A stretch of DNA of 64,000 bases from Halomarina rubra (GCF_023699475.1 NZ_JALXFV010000007.1:327537-391536); one strand, 5' to 3'; shown: positions 17,714-26,857, counted from the stretch's first letter. A program made the numbers and translations. The notes: generated from the sequence alone by a model not told the origin.

Positions 17714-18520
17714 TCACTCCACGACGGTTTCGAGTGGGACGGTGGGCGTCTTGCGGCGGTAGAACTCGTACTGTGACTCAGCCCACTCACGAGCGTCCTC
17801 CGAGTCGGTGTCGAGCAACACGCGGACCGTGACGCTATCGGGGTCGTGGCCGCAGATTGCGACCCGGTGATCGAAGATTCCGATTCCATACGACGGGAGA
17901 TCGTCGTGCAACCAGACGGTGAGATTACCGCTCGCCAGGGTCTCCGCAGACAAGTCCGGGTACGTCGAGCGGATATACGTGGCGACGTTTGGTGGGTCAA
18001 TGATCTCCGTCTCCATGCCGTCGATAACGCGCTGACAGAACTCGTCTCGACACGGCTCAAGGAGCGCGATATCGGACCCAACGAACCGGAATCGGTCGGT
18101 GTCCTCGATAAGTGTGAGAAACCGGTTGACGGGGCCGTACGGGCTTTCCGCTTCGGCGACCGTGACGACCGCATCGGCGCACATCTTGATCGTGAACCCG
18201 CTTTCCTCGTCCGGGAGCCACTGCCAGACGTCGCGGACCGTCGGCTCGATTTCGACCCGCTCGATCAACTCCGCAATGGCGGACGCGATATACGCACCCA
18301 GCGGTGTCGCCTCGTACTGGTACTCGGTCCGGCGAATCCAGTTACGGTCTTCGAACTCGCTTAGCGTCCGTCGAATCGTCGACGATGAAACGCCGGTCAT
18401 CTCCCAGAGCTCGGATCGGCTACGGGGACGAACCGTTAGCGCGACAAGCGTCGGGGCACGGTGTTCTGACCGTGCGAGGAACCCGATGTCGTCGATTGGT
18501 GATCCCGTGGTCGATACCAT
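17714..18520 (-). CDS. Winged-helix regulator with FilR1-type C-terminal domain
   Basis: A 268-residue regulator. Residues about 10-75 form a winged helix: RAPTLVALTVRPRSRSELWE, then GVSSSTIRRTLSEFEDRNWI and the wing RRTEYQYEATPLG. The rest (about 110-260) matches the FilR1 middle domain seen in archaeal regulators: YGPVNRFLTLIEDTDRFRFV, SGNLTVWLHDDLPSYGIGIFD, RVLLDTDSEDAREWAESQYE. Ligand and targets are unknown. ATG 18520 is chosen over one five codons upstream because the homology-like sequence starts at MVSTTGSPIDD. The gene is not overlapped by neighbours. Confidence 0.8.
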   Translation of the reverse strand: MVSTTGSPIDDIGFLARSEHRAPTLVALTVRPRSRSELWEMTGVSSSTIRRTLSEFEDRNWIRRTEYQYEATPLGAYIASAIAELIERVEIEPTVRDVWQWLPDEESGFTIKMCADAVVTVAEAESPYGPVNRFLTLIEDTDRFRFVGSDIALLEPCRDEFCQRVIDGMETEIIDPPNVATYIRSTYPDLSAETLASGNLTVWLHDDLPSYGIGIFDHRVAICGHDPDSVTVRVLLDTDSEDAREWAESQYEFYRRKTPTVPLETVVE

Positions 18521-18614
18521 GTGACACGTACACACGAATCGCTAATAACCATTCACCATCTCCACCCAACTTACTCTCCGGGATTCGACAACTACTGGCC
18601 GTTCCATCCTTGAA

Positions 18615-18794
18615 ATGGGTTATATCGAAGGCTCGTCCCGGTCTTCGAACGCAATTGTGGATGAAATCCTCGATATCGACAAGACCGTCGTCGGCGGGAT
18701 GTTCGGGATTGCGATTGAACACGCGAATCTGGGGCGTGCGGAAGGAATCACCGGGTGTGGCGTTGGAACCCTTCATCTGTTGGCTTCTCCTTGA
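18615..18794 (+). CDS. Small ORF of unknown status (59 aa)
   Basis: ATG 18615 opens 59 codons: MGYIEGSSRSSNAIVDEILD, IDKTVVGGMFGIAIEHANLG, ending GVGTLHLLASP. The middle looks like a natural protein segment, but I recognise no family and it may be a fragment of a longer lost gene. It fills the gap between the FilR1-type regulator and UspA (about 320 nt), which otherwise holds only their promoters. Confidence 0.3.
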   Translation: MGYIEGSSRSSNAIVDEILDIDKTVVGGMFGIAIEHANLGRAEGITGCGVGTLHLLASP

Positions 18795-18839
18795 CCGTGA
18801 CCTGCATGCTTAACCGGACCGAATCAGAGAGTCCACCGT

Positions 18840-19268
18840 ATGAATCGACGGTTCGTCGTACCGACTGATGGCTCCGATCGAGCGCGACACGCATTCAGTT
18901 ACGTAGTCGAGATGTTCCCGAACCCCGACGTCACGGCACTTCACGTGGTCGACCCCGTTGAGGCAGGCTACGGTGGACAGACCGACGACCCCGGTCACGC
19001 TTCCGACTGGCGTGATACGGAGGGAACCAATGCCGACGGTACGTTTGAAGTCATCCGCGATTTGGCCGCGGAGGCTGAGGTGACTCTTTCGACGAGGGTT
19101 GTCGAGGGACAACCCGCGGAGGCAATCGTTGCGTTCGCCGAAGAGGGCGAGTTCGACGGAATCGTGATGGGGAGTCAGGGTCGCTCCGGTGTTTCACGGG
19201 TGCTGCTCGGGAGTGTGGCCGAATCCGTGGTGGGTAACTCGTCGATTCCCGTTACGGTCGTCAGGTAA
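18840..19268 (+). CDS. Universal stress protein (UspA family)
   Basis: A 142-residue single-domain Usp. The first strand and Asp are MNRRFVVPTDGSDRARHAF; the ATP-binding signature G-x2-G-x9-G-S/T is present as MGSQGRSGVSRVLLGSVAES near 118-137; the last strand is SSIPVTVVR. The ATP-binding type is therefore likely. In haloarchaea Usp proteins often accompany transporters, and here HPP, DUF389 and FNT genes follow. The start at 18840 gives the expected strand immediately after the initiator. Confidence 0.92.
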   Translation: MNRRFVVPTDGSDRARHAFSYVVEMFPNPDVTALHVVDPVEAGYGGQTDDPGHASDWRDTEGTNADGTFEVIRDLAAEAEVTLSTRVVEGQPAEAIVAFAEEGEFDGIVMGSQGRSGVSRVLLGSVAESVVGNSSIPVTVVR

Positions 19269-19372
19269 TAGCAGAGCGCCCGTCGCCGACCACGAAACGA
19301 CTGGGGTTCCGGTACACGGCCGCCGGTAGACAGTATCGTCGGGGTTATGGCCACGCGTTGGCGAAGAGAAGT

Positions 19373-19888
19373 ATGGACGACCGACTCGGGACGAGTCTTC
19401 ACACGGGGCTTCTCGTTACCGTAGTCGGGGCGTTCGCGTGGGCAAGTGGCCTTCCAGCACTGTTTCCTAGCCTCGGTCCCTCGGCGTTCGTCCTCGCGAT
19501 GTTCCCCGAGAGCGAAGCGAGCAACCCCCGGCGTGTACTCGGTAGCCACATCATTGGGGTGGTTGCAGGACTGGCCGCCTACCACATGTTCGGAGCAGGT
19601 CTCGTAGCAACCCAAGAGACGGTTCCGTTTTCGCTCGCCAGCGCACGCCTCGTCGTCAGCAGTGTGGTCGCTATCGTACTGACTGTCGTCGGAATGCTCT
19701 CGTTACAGGTCCGTCACCCTCCAGCGTGTGCGACGACGTTAATCGTCTCACTGGGGCTGCTCTCTGGATTAATCGAGGGAATCGTAATCATTGTCGCAGT
19801 AGCGCTACTGGTGGGGGTGCAGACGGCAATCGTCCTTGGCCCCGAGTTGACAGCGCGACTCAAGACGATTGTCACCAACAACTTCTGA
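19373..19888 (+). CDS. HPP-family membrane protein
   Basis: A 171-residue protein with about five hydrophobic helices. The first part has ALFPSLGPSAFVLAMFP, and the motif naming the family, His-Pro-Pro, is present in LQVRHPPACATTLIVSLGLL. HPP proteins in cyanobacteria and chloroplasts transport nitrite; a role in nitrite movement here is only inferred, though a formate/nitrite-type transporter lies 2 kb away. ATG 19373 (MDDRLGTSLHTG) is preferred to a TTG five codons upstream. A paralogue with a changed motif is at 51569-52090. Confidence 0.82.
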   Translation: MDDRLGTSLHTGLLVTVVGAFAWASGLPALFPSLGPSAFVLAMFPESEASNPRRVLGSHIIGVVAGLAAYHMFGAGLVATQETVPFSLASARLVVSSVVAIVLTVVGMLSLQVRHPPACATTLIVSLGLLSGLIEGIVIIVAVALLVGVQTAIVLGPELTARLKTIVTNNF

Positions 19889-19978
19889 CCCTCTTTGACA
19901 GTCGTCGAACAGACCGCGTTCGTTCTCGACTGATTATGATTCGTCTTTGATGTTGTGTCTATCCGTATCGCATCTTGC

Positions 19979-21274
19979 TTATTCTGGTGTTGCCCGCCGA
20001 TTCTCGACGACCCGCACGTGGACCGTGACTGACCGGTCGGTTCCTGCGGCGATTCGTTGGCGGAGCGCTTCGGGGAGTTGTGGGTACTCTGCCGACGCTG
20101 GTCGACTCACGACCACAGTAACAGATCCCTCTTGACCGAACAGGGCCGCGCCACTATAGTCGGTTTGGACTCCTACGAGTTCGAGATCAGAGTACTGTGG
20201 TTCCGTGAGAACGTCGTTGACGTTCCGGTTGACCGTCTGACCGAACAGGAAGAACTGGTAGGTGCTGAAAAGCACCGCAACGACGAGTGCGACGAGCGCG
20301 ACAGTCGCAAGGGCAGAGATGATTGTCTGCGGCGAGAGTGAGAGAGTCTCCGAAAATCCACCGAGGTTCGAGGGACGGTAGCCGAAGCCGAAAAGCGAGA
20401 CGAGGGCGCTGATATTGATGAACACGACGTTGACGAGGAGTAACGCGAGTCCACCAAGGGCCGACAGTGGTTCAACCCAGACGAGTCCGATTCCTACTGC
20501 GGCGGCGGCCGGAACGACCGCCGCAGCGACGGCGACACCGGCAATCGCTACTGGAAGGTCGGTTGAGAGAGCGAGTGCCCCCGCGGCTCCAGCGACGACC
20601 GCGATAGTGAGCGTAGGAATCGTCGGCGTCGTGAAGGCGGCGACCTGTCCGATTTCACTGATTGCGAGCGACGGTGGAACAAGAAACCCCCACCGAAAAA
20701 CGGCAGCCGCAAAGGTAGCACTGATCATAGCGACTGCGAGTCCGAGGAGCTGTGAGCGAACACTCGTGGCCACCGACTGCACGTTGCCACTTACGATACC
20801 GACACTTGCCGACAACGAGGACCCGGCGAACGGTGCGACCACCATCGCACCGACGATTACGATGGCAGAGTCGAGCAGGAGACCCGCTGTCGCGAGAATT
20901 GCACTCAGTGCGGCGAACACCACGAACATCGGCGTCTCAGGGGTAAGCTCTTGAGCTTTCGTTCGGAGTTCGGCATGCGAGAGGCCGATTTCATCTTCGG
21001 GCCCTTGCGTGTAGCGGCCTTCCAGCTCGTCGAAATGGGGCGTAGTCGCGGTTTCAATCTCGGTGACAATAGTGAATGCATCGTCGGCGAGGCCCGCATC
21101 GGAGAGGTCGTCAAGCATCTCTTTGACCGCACCAGCAGGCGTTGGAAAGTACACGATTGAAGCGTCATTGCCCGCCGCCTCGTCGGCAATGACGTAGTCC
21201 GCGTTTGCGTTATCGAGGACGTCAAGCACACTCTCTCGGGACTCGTCGGTAACGCGAACCTGTATCAGGCGCAT
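19979..21274 (-). CDS. TIGR00341/DUF389 membrane protein
   Basis: A 431-residue protein. The N-terminal 120 residues are a soluble alpha/beta domain (MRLIQVRVTDESRESVLDVL). Then come about eight helices with the DUF389 pattern: LLDSAIVIVGAMVVAPFAGS (an internal G-AM-APF motif), DLPVAIAGVAVAAAVVPAAA and ALLLVNVVFINISALVSLF. A soluble C-terminal domain (about 345-431) follows. The function is unknown. It ends convergently with HPP and is followed upstream by the FNT gene, same strand, 45 nt away. A second copy, frameshifted, is at 43742-45087. Confidence 0.88.
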   Translation of the reverse strand: MRLIQVRVTDESRESVLDVLDNANADYVIADEAAGNDASIVYFPTPAGAVKEMLDDLSDAGLADDAFTIVTEIETATTPHFDELEGRYTQGPEDEIGLSHAELRTKAQELTPETPMFVVFAALSAILATAGLLLDSAIVIVGAMVVAPFAGSSLSASVGIVSGNVQSVATSVRSQLLGLAVAMISATFAAAVFRWGFLVPPSLAISEIGQVAAFTTPTIPTLTIAVVAGAAGALALSTDLPVAIAGVAVAAAVVPAAAAVGIGLVWVEPLSALGGLALLLVNVVFINISALVSLFGFGYRPSNLGGFSETLSLSPQTIISALATVALVALVVAVLFSTYQFFLFGQTVNRNVNDVLTEPQYSDLELVGVQTDYSGAALFGQEGSVTVVVSRPASAEYPQLPEALRQRIAAGTDRSVTVHVRVVENRRATPE

Positions 21275-21319
21275 CCAAGTGGTCGACGGTGGAGGGCCAG
21301 ATAAGTCTGCAGATACGGC

Positions 21320-22189
21320 TCAGGAGTCACCGAGGGTTTCGGGGTCGACGTCGACCTCCCCGGGATCGCCAGCCTCGATTGCCTGTCCGTAATTGATCAA
21401 CGCTACGAAGACCGTCCCGCCTACGGCGTTGCCGATTGTCGTCCAGAGCAGGAAGCGGCCGAACCCTCCGACGGTGACGCCCGTACCGAGGAACAACGCC
21501 GAGAGTACTTCGGTGGTACCGAGCAAAGCGTGATGAAACGGACCAAACCCGATTACGCCGGTAATCATCCAGATCAGTAGTACCTGGCCGACTGTGTCAC
21601 GGCCGGCCGCCACGAGCCACGTTGTAAGGCCCATCAGCCAGCCCGCGATGGTAGCGCTCATGAGGATCTCCCACCACGAGAGAGGAATCAACGCGCTGGC
21701 GAGGGTATCGACGGCCTCTGGCGTTGCGATGTCGAGGGGTGGTCCGGCGACGGCGATCAATCCGGCGAACACTGCACAGCCGAGCAGGTTACCGATGTAC
21801 ACGATTCCCCAGAGTCGACCGAGATCCCGAAGGGATGCCCGCCGGTCGATGACCGGGAGTACTCCGAGGGTCGTGTGGGCAGTGAACAGTTCCGTCTGTC
21901 CGATGATGACGATGACGAATCCTATGGTAGAAACGTTCGCCAACACGAACCGCTGAACGAGCGACGATTCGAATCCCCCGGAGAAAGTGAGCACCATTGC
22001 CATGAGCAGCGCGCCGAAGCTCACGTTGAGACCAGCTGCGAGTGCTGAGAGAAACAGTCCATCCGCAGGTCGTCTAATCTGTTTGAGTGCGTTTTCGAGT
22101 TCTCGGCCAAGTATCTGCCGGGCGGCGAGCGTCGGTTCAGGGGTACTCTCACCCTCAGAGGTATCCGATTCCTCGGTCACGTCAGACAT
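21320..22189 (-). CDS. Formate/nitrite transporter (FNT/FocA) family protein
   Basis: A 289-residue channel-type transporter. Six helices are visible; family loops include DGLFLSALAAGLNVSFGALL, GQTELFTAHTTLGVLPV (the E-L-F-T block at helix 2-3) and IGFGPFHHALLGTTEVLSAL (the pore H-H region of helix 5), then GNAVGGTVFVALINYGQ at the end. FNT proteins pass formate, nitrite or hydrosulfide as pentamers; which ion applies here cannot be read from the sequence. The N-terminal 30 residues are acidic and disordered. It is likely co-transcribed with the DUF389 gene. Confidence 0.88.
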   Translation of the reverse strand: MSDVTEESDTSEGESTPEPTLAARQILGRELENALKQIRRPADGLFLSALAAGLNVSFGALLMAMVLTFSGGFESSLVQRFVLANVSTIGFVIVIIGQTELFTAHTTLGVLPVIDRRASLRDLGRLWGIVYIGNLLGCAVFAGLIAVAGPPLDIATPEAVDTLASALIPLSWWEILMSATIAGWLMGLTTWLVAAGRDTVGQVLLIWMITGVIGFGPFHHALLGTTEVLSALFLGTGVTVGGFGRFLLWTTIGNAVGGTVFVALINYGQAIEAGDPGEVDVDPETLGDS

Positions 22190-22302
22190 CCTCCCTGGTC
22201 TGTCGACCAGTTGTTGTTCGAACAGCCGGAACGGTCATTTCAGCCCTAATTCGGCCTCTCGACCATTGGTTTGGGGTTGGAAATTGGCCTCGAGCCATGG
22301 AC

Positions 22303-23394
22303 TTACTCTGACTCACCCTGGAGATCGGCCAACTCTTCGTAGCGTGCCGATTCGAAGTACTCTGTCTCCCGGAGGACGAACGGGCCGATTGCGAGCGTGC
22401 GCTTCATCATTGTGAGCACTCGAAGGATGTAGGCGAGTACCACTGCGAATGGGGCGAGGGTGAGCACGTACAGCCCACTGATGACGAGAAATGCGACATC
22501 GATACCGAATAGCTGTGTCCCGAACAGTTGTGAGGCATCGAATGTGAGCATCACGTAGGCGGCTATCGCCAACGACGGCATCGCGCCGTAGAGTACCCCC
22601 CGCGAAATGTTGATAATCTCCCACTGGACGTAGAGCGTCTTGAAGTGCTCGCGCGCTGGCCCGAAAAATCGGAGTGCCTCGATCAACTCGTCGAACGACT
22701 GCTTTGCATCCGAAGAGAGCGACTCGGCATACTTCGCCTTGAGGTTGCGCGCTGCGTATATCTTCCACGAGTAGTTGTAGTTGAGGACAGGGAGCAACAC
22801 ACCGAACGACCCGAAGTCCGTGTCGGTCAGGTCGTCGCTCACGACCTGGCTGTGTTCGATGAGGCCGTCGGTGAAGCTCTCGATTTCCTTCAGTTCGTCA
22901 GCGTTCGGTCCCTCGGTGACGGTGTCCCTAAGCGCCCTCGTGCGCTCGTCGGCCGCTTCGATGAGCGTTCGGAGAAATCGGGAGGGTTCGGCCGGTGCGA
23001 CGTCTATCCCTGCAGTGTCCTCGACTTGCTCACGGAACTCGGTTTCATTCGACATTCGCTCTCGCTGTTCGCCAAGCGGACCGATCTCCTGTGAGAGGAC
23101 GAACTGAGCAATCGACAGAACGAGTGTGATACTCGTGACGAGCGCGATTACGACCGAGCCAAAAAGCGACGTTGTTGCGGCCGTCGTGACGAGCCTCCGT
23201 ATCGAACTGGGACCGAACACCTGTAACAATAAGAGCGGGATGTACGCCAAAAGGAGGAACACCGTGGTGACGAACAGACGGTTCGCGGTGATCAGGAACC
23301 AGATCTTCAGCCGACTCTCTCCAACCCGCTCGCGCATCGTGTCGGCCGGTCGTGTGACACTCTTAGAATCAGTCGATGTTTCTGTGTTACTCAT
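22303..23394 (-). CDS. Four-TM membrane protein, paralogue of 9833-10918 (module copy B)
   Basis: A 363-residue protein sharing the layout of its paralogue: MRERVGESRLKIWFLITANR, two helices, SQEIGPLGEQRERMSNETEF, a long helical middle ending FGPAREHFKTLYVQWEIINI, two helices, and MMKRTLAIGPFVLRETEYFE at the C-terminus. The invariant SQExGPLGxQRxRMSN and KRTLAIGPFxLR blocks are probably functional. The lipoprotein paralogue lies upstream on the same strand, its stop 64 nt from this start, so in this copy the two genes are in one operon; in copy A they are divergent. Confidence 0.75.
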   Translation of the reverse strand: MSNTETSTDSKSVTRPADTMRERVGESRLKIWFLITANRLFVTTVFLLLAYIPLLLLQVFGPSSIRRLVTTAATTSLFGSVVIALVTSITLVLSIAQFVLSQEIGPLGEQRERMSNETEFREQVEDTAGIDVAPAEPSRFLRTLIEAADERTRALRDTVTEGPNADELKEIESFTDGLIEHSQVVSDDLTDTDFGSFGVLLPVLNYNYSWKIYAARNLKAKYAESLSSDAKQSFDELIEALRFFGPAREHFKTLYVQWEIINISRGVLYGAMPSLAIAAYVMLTFDASQLFGTQLFGIDVAFLVISGLYVLTLAPFAVVLAYILRVLTMMKRTLAIGPFVLRETEYFESARYEELADLQGESE

Positions 23395-23458
23395 CGCCGA
23401 GCACTCCGTTCACGTAGTCTAGATCTGTGAAAGATTGGGGTTCGTCGTTAGCCATTAT

Positions 23459-23854
23459 TCAGGGTATCCTGTCGCCATCGGTAGTAACGTTGAGTGTTTC
23501 AATCGTGGTCCCGTTAGCGGTATCGCTGGCAACGATTGTTGCGTCCGCGTTCGCTGGCAGCGTCAAGGTGACGCTCGTCTGTCCGGGTGAGACGTTCACG
23601 GTTGAGAAGACACTTCCATCGACACTGATTACGGTGAGTTGAGTGGTGTTCGCTGCCTCCGGACTGGACGCGAGCGTGGCGCTCGCTCGGACCCGTTGAC
23701 TGGACCACGGCTCGTCCACCGAAATATCTTCAAACACGCTTGAATCCGCCGTGTTCACTGTAATGGAAGGGTTCAGTGTAAGACACCCTCCGAATACCAT
23801 ACTGACAACCACCAATACGGCGAGAAACACCTGCTGCCGAGAAGTCTTACTCAT
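23459..23854 (-). CDS. Small secreted lipoprotein, paralogue of 11163-11555 (module copy B)
   Basis: A 131-residue protein from ATG 23854 (MSKTSRQQVFLAVLVVVSMV); the lipobox-like VFGGC places the lipidated Cys near residue 23. The mature chain begins LTLNPSITV and has DEPWSSQRVRASATL and VNVSPGQTSVTLTLPA, matching the copy A lipoprotein in length and order. It is beta-rich with no catalytic motif. A TATA-like AGATATAGC lies upstream near 23970. An in-frame ATG 63 nt further upstream adds an Arg/Ser-rich stretch and is unlikely. Encoded just before the four-TM partner. Confidence 0.72.
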   Translation of the reverse strand: MSKTSRQQVFLAVLVVVSMVFGGCLTLNPSITVNTADSSVFEDISVDEPWSSQRVRASATLASSPEAANTTQLTVISVDGSVFSTVNVSPGQTSVTLTLPANADATIVASDTANGTTIETLNVTTDGDRIP

Positions 23855-24599
23855 GTGTTCAGACCTCAACCGCGACAAGTGATTCGACGGTGACCGTCGG
23901 GGGAGTTCCCAGTTCAAATATCGGCTCTAGCGGCAGGTCAACCGCTATTCGTGGTTTCTCCATTTTTAGCTATATCTTAGTCCAGCGGGTGGGATAAGTT
24001 CGTTTCCCGCGAGGTAGCCCTCCGACGTAGTGAGGATGCTTTCCTGTGCCGGTGAGATCGTTTGGTAACTCCCTGAGTAAGTCGCACCTAGATGATGTGG
24101 TGATCGGTTGCGGTTGTGTTATGCGAAAGATCCTTCTCTGAAGGTAGGTGAATATGGAGAACTATTTCTCGTTCGACCAAATGAGCACAATAGTTGATAT
24201 ACGTCGCTATTCCACGGCCTCCATATCACATCCACCCCTCTCTGTCTAACAAAACCGGTAAACGATGCACGACTTGTCTCAAACCGATTCGGCGCGACTC
24301 AGCTGGTAGATGCGTGCCGAGAGTCTAACAGGGGTGGTCCCATTGGTCGTACTTGTTGCAGCGGCTACGTAGAGCGATTTTAACGAGGGACAGGTGGGAC
24401 GATGCAGGTACCTCTGACAAACCCTGCAACAATCAAACCTCCCGCAAATATTGTAAATTTGCTGTTATAGTAAAAACATTGACTAGTTGATATCCCTGAG
24501 TGATTGGAGCAAATTTGAGGAAAGCTGGGGTGAACCCACTTATTGTGTTCACCACTACCGGGACTCGATAGAACACCAGATAGGAGTGCTTGGTCCGAC
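23855..24599. other. Intergenic region with the left end of the IR-bounded element
   Basis: About 745 nt. The left part has the promoter of the lipoprotein gene; the 33-bp left inverted repeat is at 24238-24270; the right part is AT-rich (for example around 24440-24490). Short open frames (20 codons or fewer) occur near 24140 and 24311 but have no support as genes. The sequence GTCTAACA near 24322 partly repeats the IR motif, possibly by chance. Confidence 0.5.
24238..24270 (+). repeat. Left 33-bp inverted repeat (IR-L)
   Basis: This segment matches the reverse complement of 43270-43302 at 30 of 33 positions. The first 15 bases, CTCTCTGTCTAACAA, are identical, mismatches fall only at positions 16, 22 and 25, and CGATGCAC ends both. 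The conserved outer part points away from the enclosed genes. No target duplication is seen immediately outside the two copies. Confidence 0.85.
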
Positions 24600-26207
24600 T
24601 CAATCGAGAAAGTAATCGAACACCACCAGCGGCGCGACGGCGACGAGAGCGACTAGAAGTAGGACGGCCATTGCGATGACAGAGAGGACTGCAACTCCGG
24701 CCCCGAACGCGGGGGTCCCGACTCCACTCACCGTCCCAGTGGCCCCAATGACCTGCGCTGGTGCAGGGACGCCATTTTGCTTCGCGAGCAACGCAGTTGC
24801 GAAGGGAGGGGGTTGGTTACCACTGACCTCCACGGAGCCGCTGCCCTTGGCATTGGGCATCGACACCGTGAGATTCGATCCTACCACTTGCCGATTGGCG
24901 ACGATTGCTTCGCCACTCCCCTCACCGGTGAGCGTGACGTTTTGGAGGTAGGCTGGGTGTGGGCGATTCGGGGTCTCGAAGTCGTTCATGAAGCTACTCC
25001 CCGGGGCGTCGACGGTGATGCTCGTGTATCGGGTGTCATTCCTGATCGTCGTGTTCCGAACGACGATGCCACCGTGTGAGCCATCGACGGTGATTCCGCC
25101 CCGACAGCCGTTTTCGATATCGAGCATCTCGATTCGACAGCCGTCAACGAGTCCGCCGGCTTCGTTCCGACCTCCGGGTACTACCGCGCTCGCTGACTCC
25201 CACACAATTGGGTTCATCCCTGGTGCTTTCCCACCTCCGAGCAGGTCGTTGACGCGTCGGCTGCGCTCGTAGTTACACTGGATCGTACAGCGACGGGCCC
25301 ACGACCGCCCCCCACCGAGTCGGAGTGCAGTCGCGTGGTTATCGACGAACACGCAGTTCGTGAACCGCCAGCCACCGGGTGTGCGCGAGACGTAAGTCGC
25401 ACCGTCGCCCCCCGCGTTGTGCACTCGCGAGTTCCGAACGTACACCAGCCCGCGATGCTGTGCCCAGGAGGCGAACGCCGAGTCGTTCTCGGCGTGACCG
25501 GACACCTCTGTGGGAGATGTCTTGACAAAGCCGTCGACGACGCCGACGCCCTGTGGGTCGCGCACCTGCAGTGTCAACGAGCACTCCTGATGGTTGAACT
25601 CCTCCATGTCACCGGAGACTCCCTCCCGTGGCGAGAGGCCGACGTGATGGACGTTTCGGACGGTGAGTCCCCGATCGACGGTAAGGCTCATGCCGACGCC
25701 ACGGCCGTCGCCGTTGACCATCGTGAAGTTCTCGAAGCGGACGTCCTGCCCGCCGTTCTGGTCGACAAGGAGCATCCTGCCAGTACCGTGAAGTCGGACA
25801 GCTCGGGGGGAATCACCGAGGCCACGAATCCCCCATCCGTCGCTTTCGGTCGTGACGGGCGCACCGAGGCGGTAGTCTCCCGGCGGAAGTTCGACGACTT
25901 CGCCACGGTCGGCAGCGGCCTGCAGTTGTGCGTCCACTGCCTGCTGCCCAGTCGTATCAAGTTCGAGGTCAGAGACCCCGTTTACAACCTGCGTGTCGGA
26001 GCGGGCGCTCCAGCGCTGGTCAATCGCTCGAACATCGCGTGCCTCGAGGTGGTCGAGTTCGGTCGGACCTGGAACCTCCGGGGGGTCCACCGAGTACTGA
26101 GACTGCGGACTAGCAGCTACTGACTGAGCGCCAAGGGTGGCGGTTCCCATTGCGACCCCACCTGCTGTGAGAAACCGTCTCCGGGTGAGTGTGGAAGGCT
26201 CGGTCAT
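24600..26207 (-). CDS. Tat-exported beta-helix surface protein with C-terminal membrane anchor
   Basis: A 535-residue protein. A twin-arginine signal (LTRRRFLTAGGVAMGTATLG) ends near residue 32. Residues about 90-430 show parallel beta-helix repeats: VELPPGDYRLGAPVTTESDG, DVRFENFTMVNGDGRGVGM, VDGCRIEMLDIENGCRGGI, GIVVRNTTIRNDTRYTSI. The extreme C-terminus is one long hydrophobic segment (AVLSVIAMAVLLLVALVAVA), so the folded domain would sit outside the cell, anchored at the C-terminus. ATG 26207 overlaps the upstream gene's TGA (ATGA), implying translational coupling. Being divergent from the transfer operon inside the element, it may act at the cell surface in contact or recognition; that is inference. 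Confidence 0.8.
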   Translation of the reverse strand: MTEPSTLTRRRFLTAGGVAMGTATLGAQSVAASPQSQYSVDPPEVPGPTELDHLEARDVRAIDQRWSARSDTQVVNGVSDLELDTTGQQAVDAQLQAAADRGEVVELPPGDYRLGAPVTTESDGWGIRGLGDSPRAVRLHGTGRMLLVDQNGGQDVRFENFTMVNGDGRGVGMSLTVDRGLTVRNVHHVGLSPREGVSGDMEEFNHQECSLTLQVRDPQGVGVVDGFVKTSPTEVSGHAENDSAFASWAQHRGLVYVRNSRVHNAGGDGATYVSRTPGGWRFTNCVFVDNHATALRLGGGRSWARRCTIQCNYERSRRVNDLLGGGKAPGMNPIVWESASAVVPGGRNEAGGLVDGCRIEMLDIENGCRGGITVDGSHGGIVVRNTTIRNDTRYTSITVDAPGSSFMNDFETPNRPHPAYLQNVTLTGEGSGEAIVANRQVVGSNLTVSMPNAKGSGSVEVSGNQPPPFATALLAKQNGVPAPAQVIGATGTVSGVGTPAFGAGVAVLSVIAMAVLLLVALVAVAPLVVFDYFLD

Positions 26208-26857
26208 CGGGTGCCTCCACGACGGCCAGTGACGAGCACGAGAACAGCTGCAACAGCGAACGCTCCGCCAAGAAACAGCCCGACGAGTTGAAGCGGTCTG
26301 AGAGATGTCCAATTCTCTGTTTCGGGTGGTGCAGGCGACGACCACTCTGTCGTCGTCGCTGTCGCGCTCGGCGTTCGGGGTTCGGTCGACTCCGGAACCC
26401 GTTCAATGGTGGCTGTCTCTTCGACCGGTTCGTCGCCGACCGTGTACGGTCGATCGACGGCTCCTCCCTCGTCGAATCGTGTGAACTGTTCGTCGCCGCC
26501 ATCATGGTAGAGCACCGCCGCAATGCGCCCTGTCGCTCCTGGCGAGAAACGGCCTGGAGAAAGTTGGACCGTGACGTTCCGATGCGTACCGGCGTCGAGA
26601 TACCCCGAAACACCGAGTGGGTCCGGACGACCGTCGAACACGTATCGTCCGCCATGGACAACGATATACCCACCATCGGGCAGGGTGACGCTGTCCACCG
26701 TGACCGTGCGGTTGGTGAGCGTCTGATCATCGAGTTCGACATCCGCTCGCGCTTGGGAGACGCTCGGCGCGCCGACCACCGTTGGTATCGACCCGCCGAG
26801 GAGTGAGAGACAGAGAACCGCTCTAAGAACTGTTCGACGCTTATTCTTCTTCGCCGT
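26204..26857 (-). CDS. DUF7282-like secreted protein without a canonical start codon
   Basis: About 218 residues: a signal-peptide-like N-terminus (KKNKRRTVLRAVLCLSLLGG), a DUF7282-type domain (RTVTVDSVTLPDGGYIVVHG, VSGYLDAGTHRNVTVQLSPG), a Thr/Glu/Pro-rich stalk (about 155-185) and a C-terminal helix (LVGLFLGGAFAVAAVLVLVT) followed by Arg. There is no ATG, GTG or TTG in this frame between the signal peptide and an unlikely ATG at 27073. The frame opens inside the end of the HTH gene, where GAA-GAA-GAA-TAA could permit a +1 shift joining the two, or ACG at 26855-26857 may initiate. Its stop overlaps the next gene's ATG. Confidence 0.6.
   Translation of the reverse strand, partial: TAKKNKRRTVLRAVLCLSLLGGSIPTVVGAPSVSQARADVELDDQTLTNRTVTVDSVTLPDGGYIVVHGGRYVFDGRPDPLGVSGYLDAGTHRNVTVQLSPGRFSPGATGRIAAVLYHDGGDEQFTRFDEGGAVDRPYTVGDEPVEETATIERVPESTEPRTPSATATTTEWSSPAPPETENWTSLRPLQLVGLFLGGAFAVAAVLVLVTGRRGGTR

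Noticed and set aside
24225-24237. Search for a target-site duplication next to the inverted repeats
   Set aside because: The bases outside the left repeat (ATCCACCC) and the right repeat (CGTGGGTC) do not match directly, so transposition with duplication cannot be claimed.
24315-24335. GTCTAACA close to the left repeat as a possible third copy of the IR motif
   Set aside because: Only eight bases match, within the range expected by chance.
25335-26123. 262-codon plus-strand open frame
   Set aside because: Antisense shadow of the Tat-exported beta-helix gene; no motif of its own.
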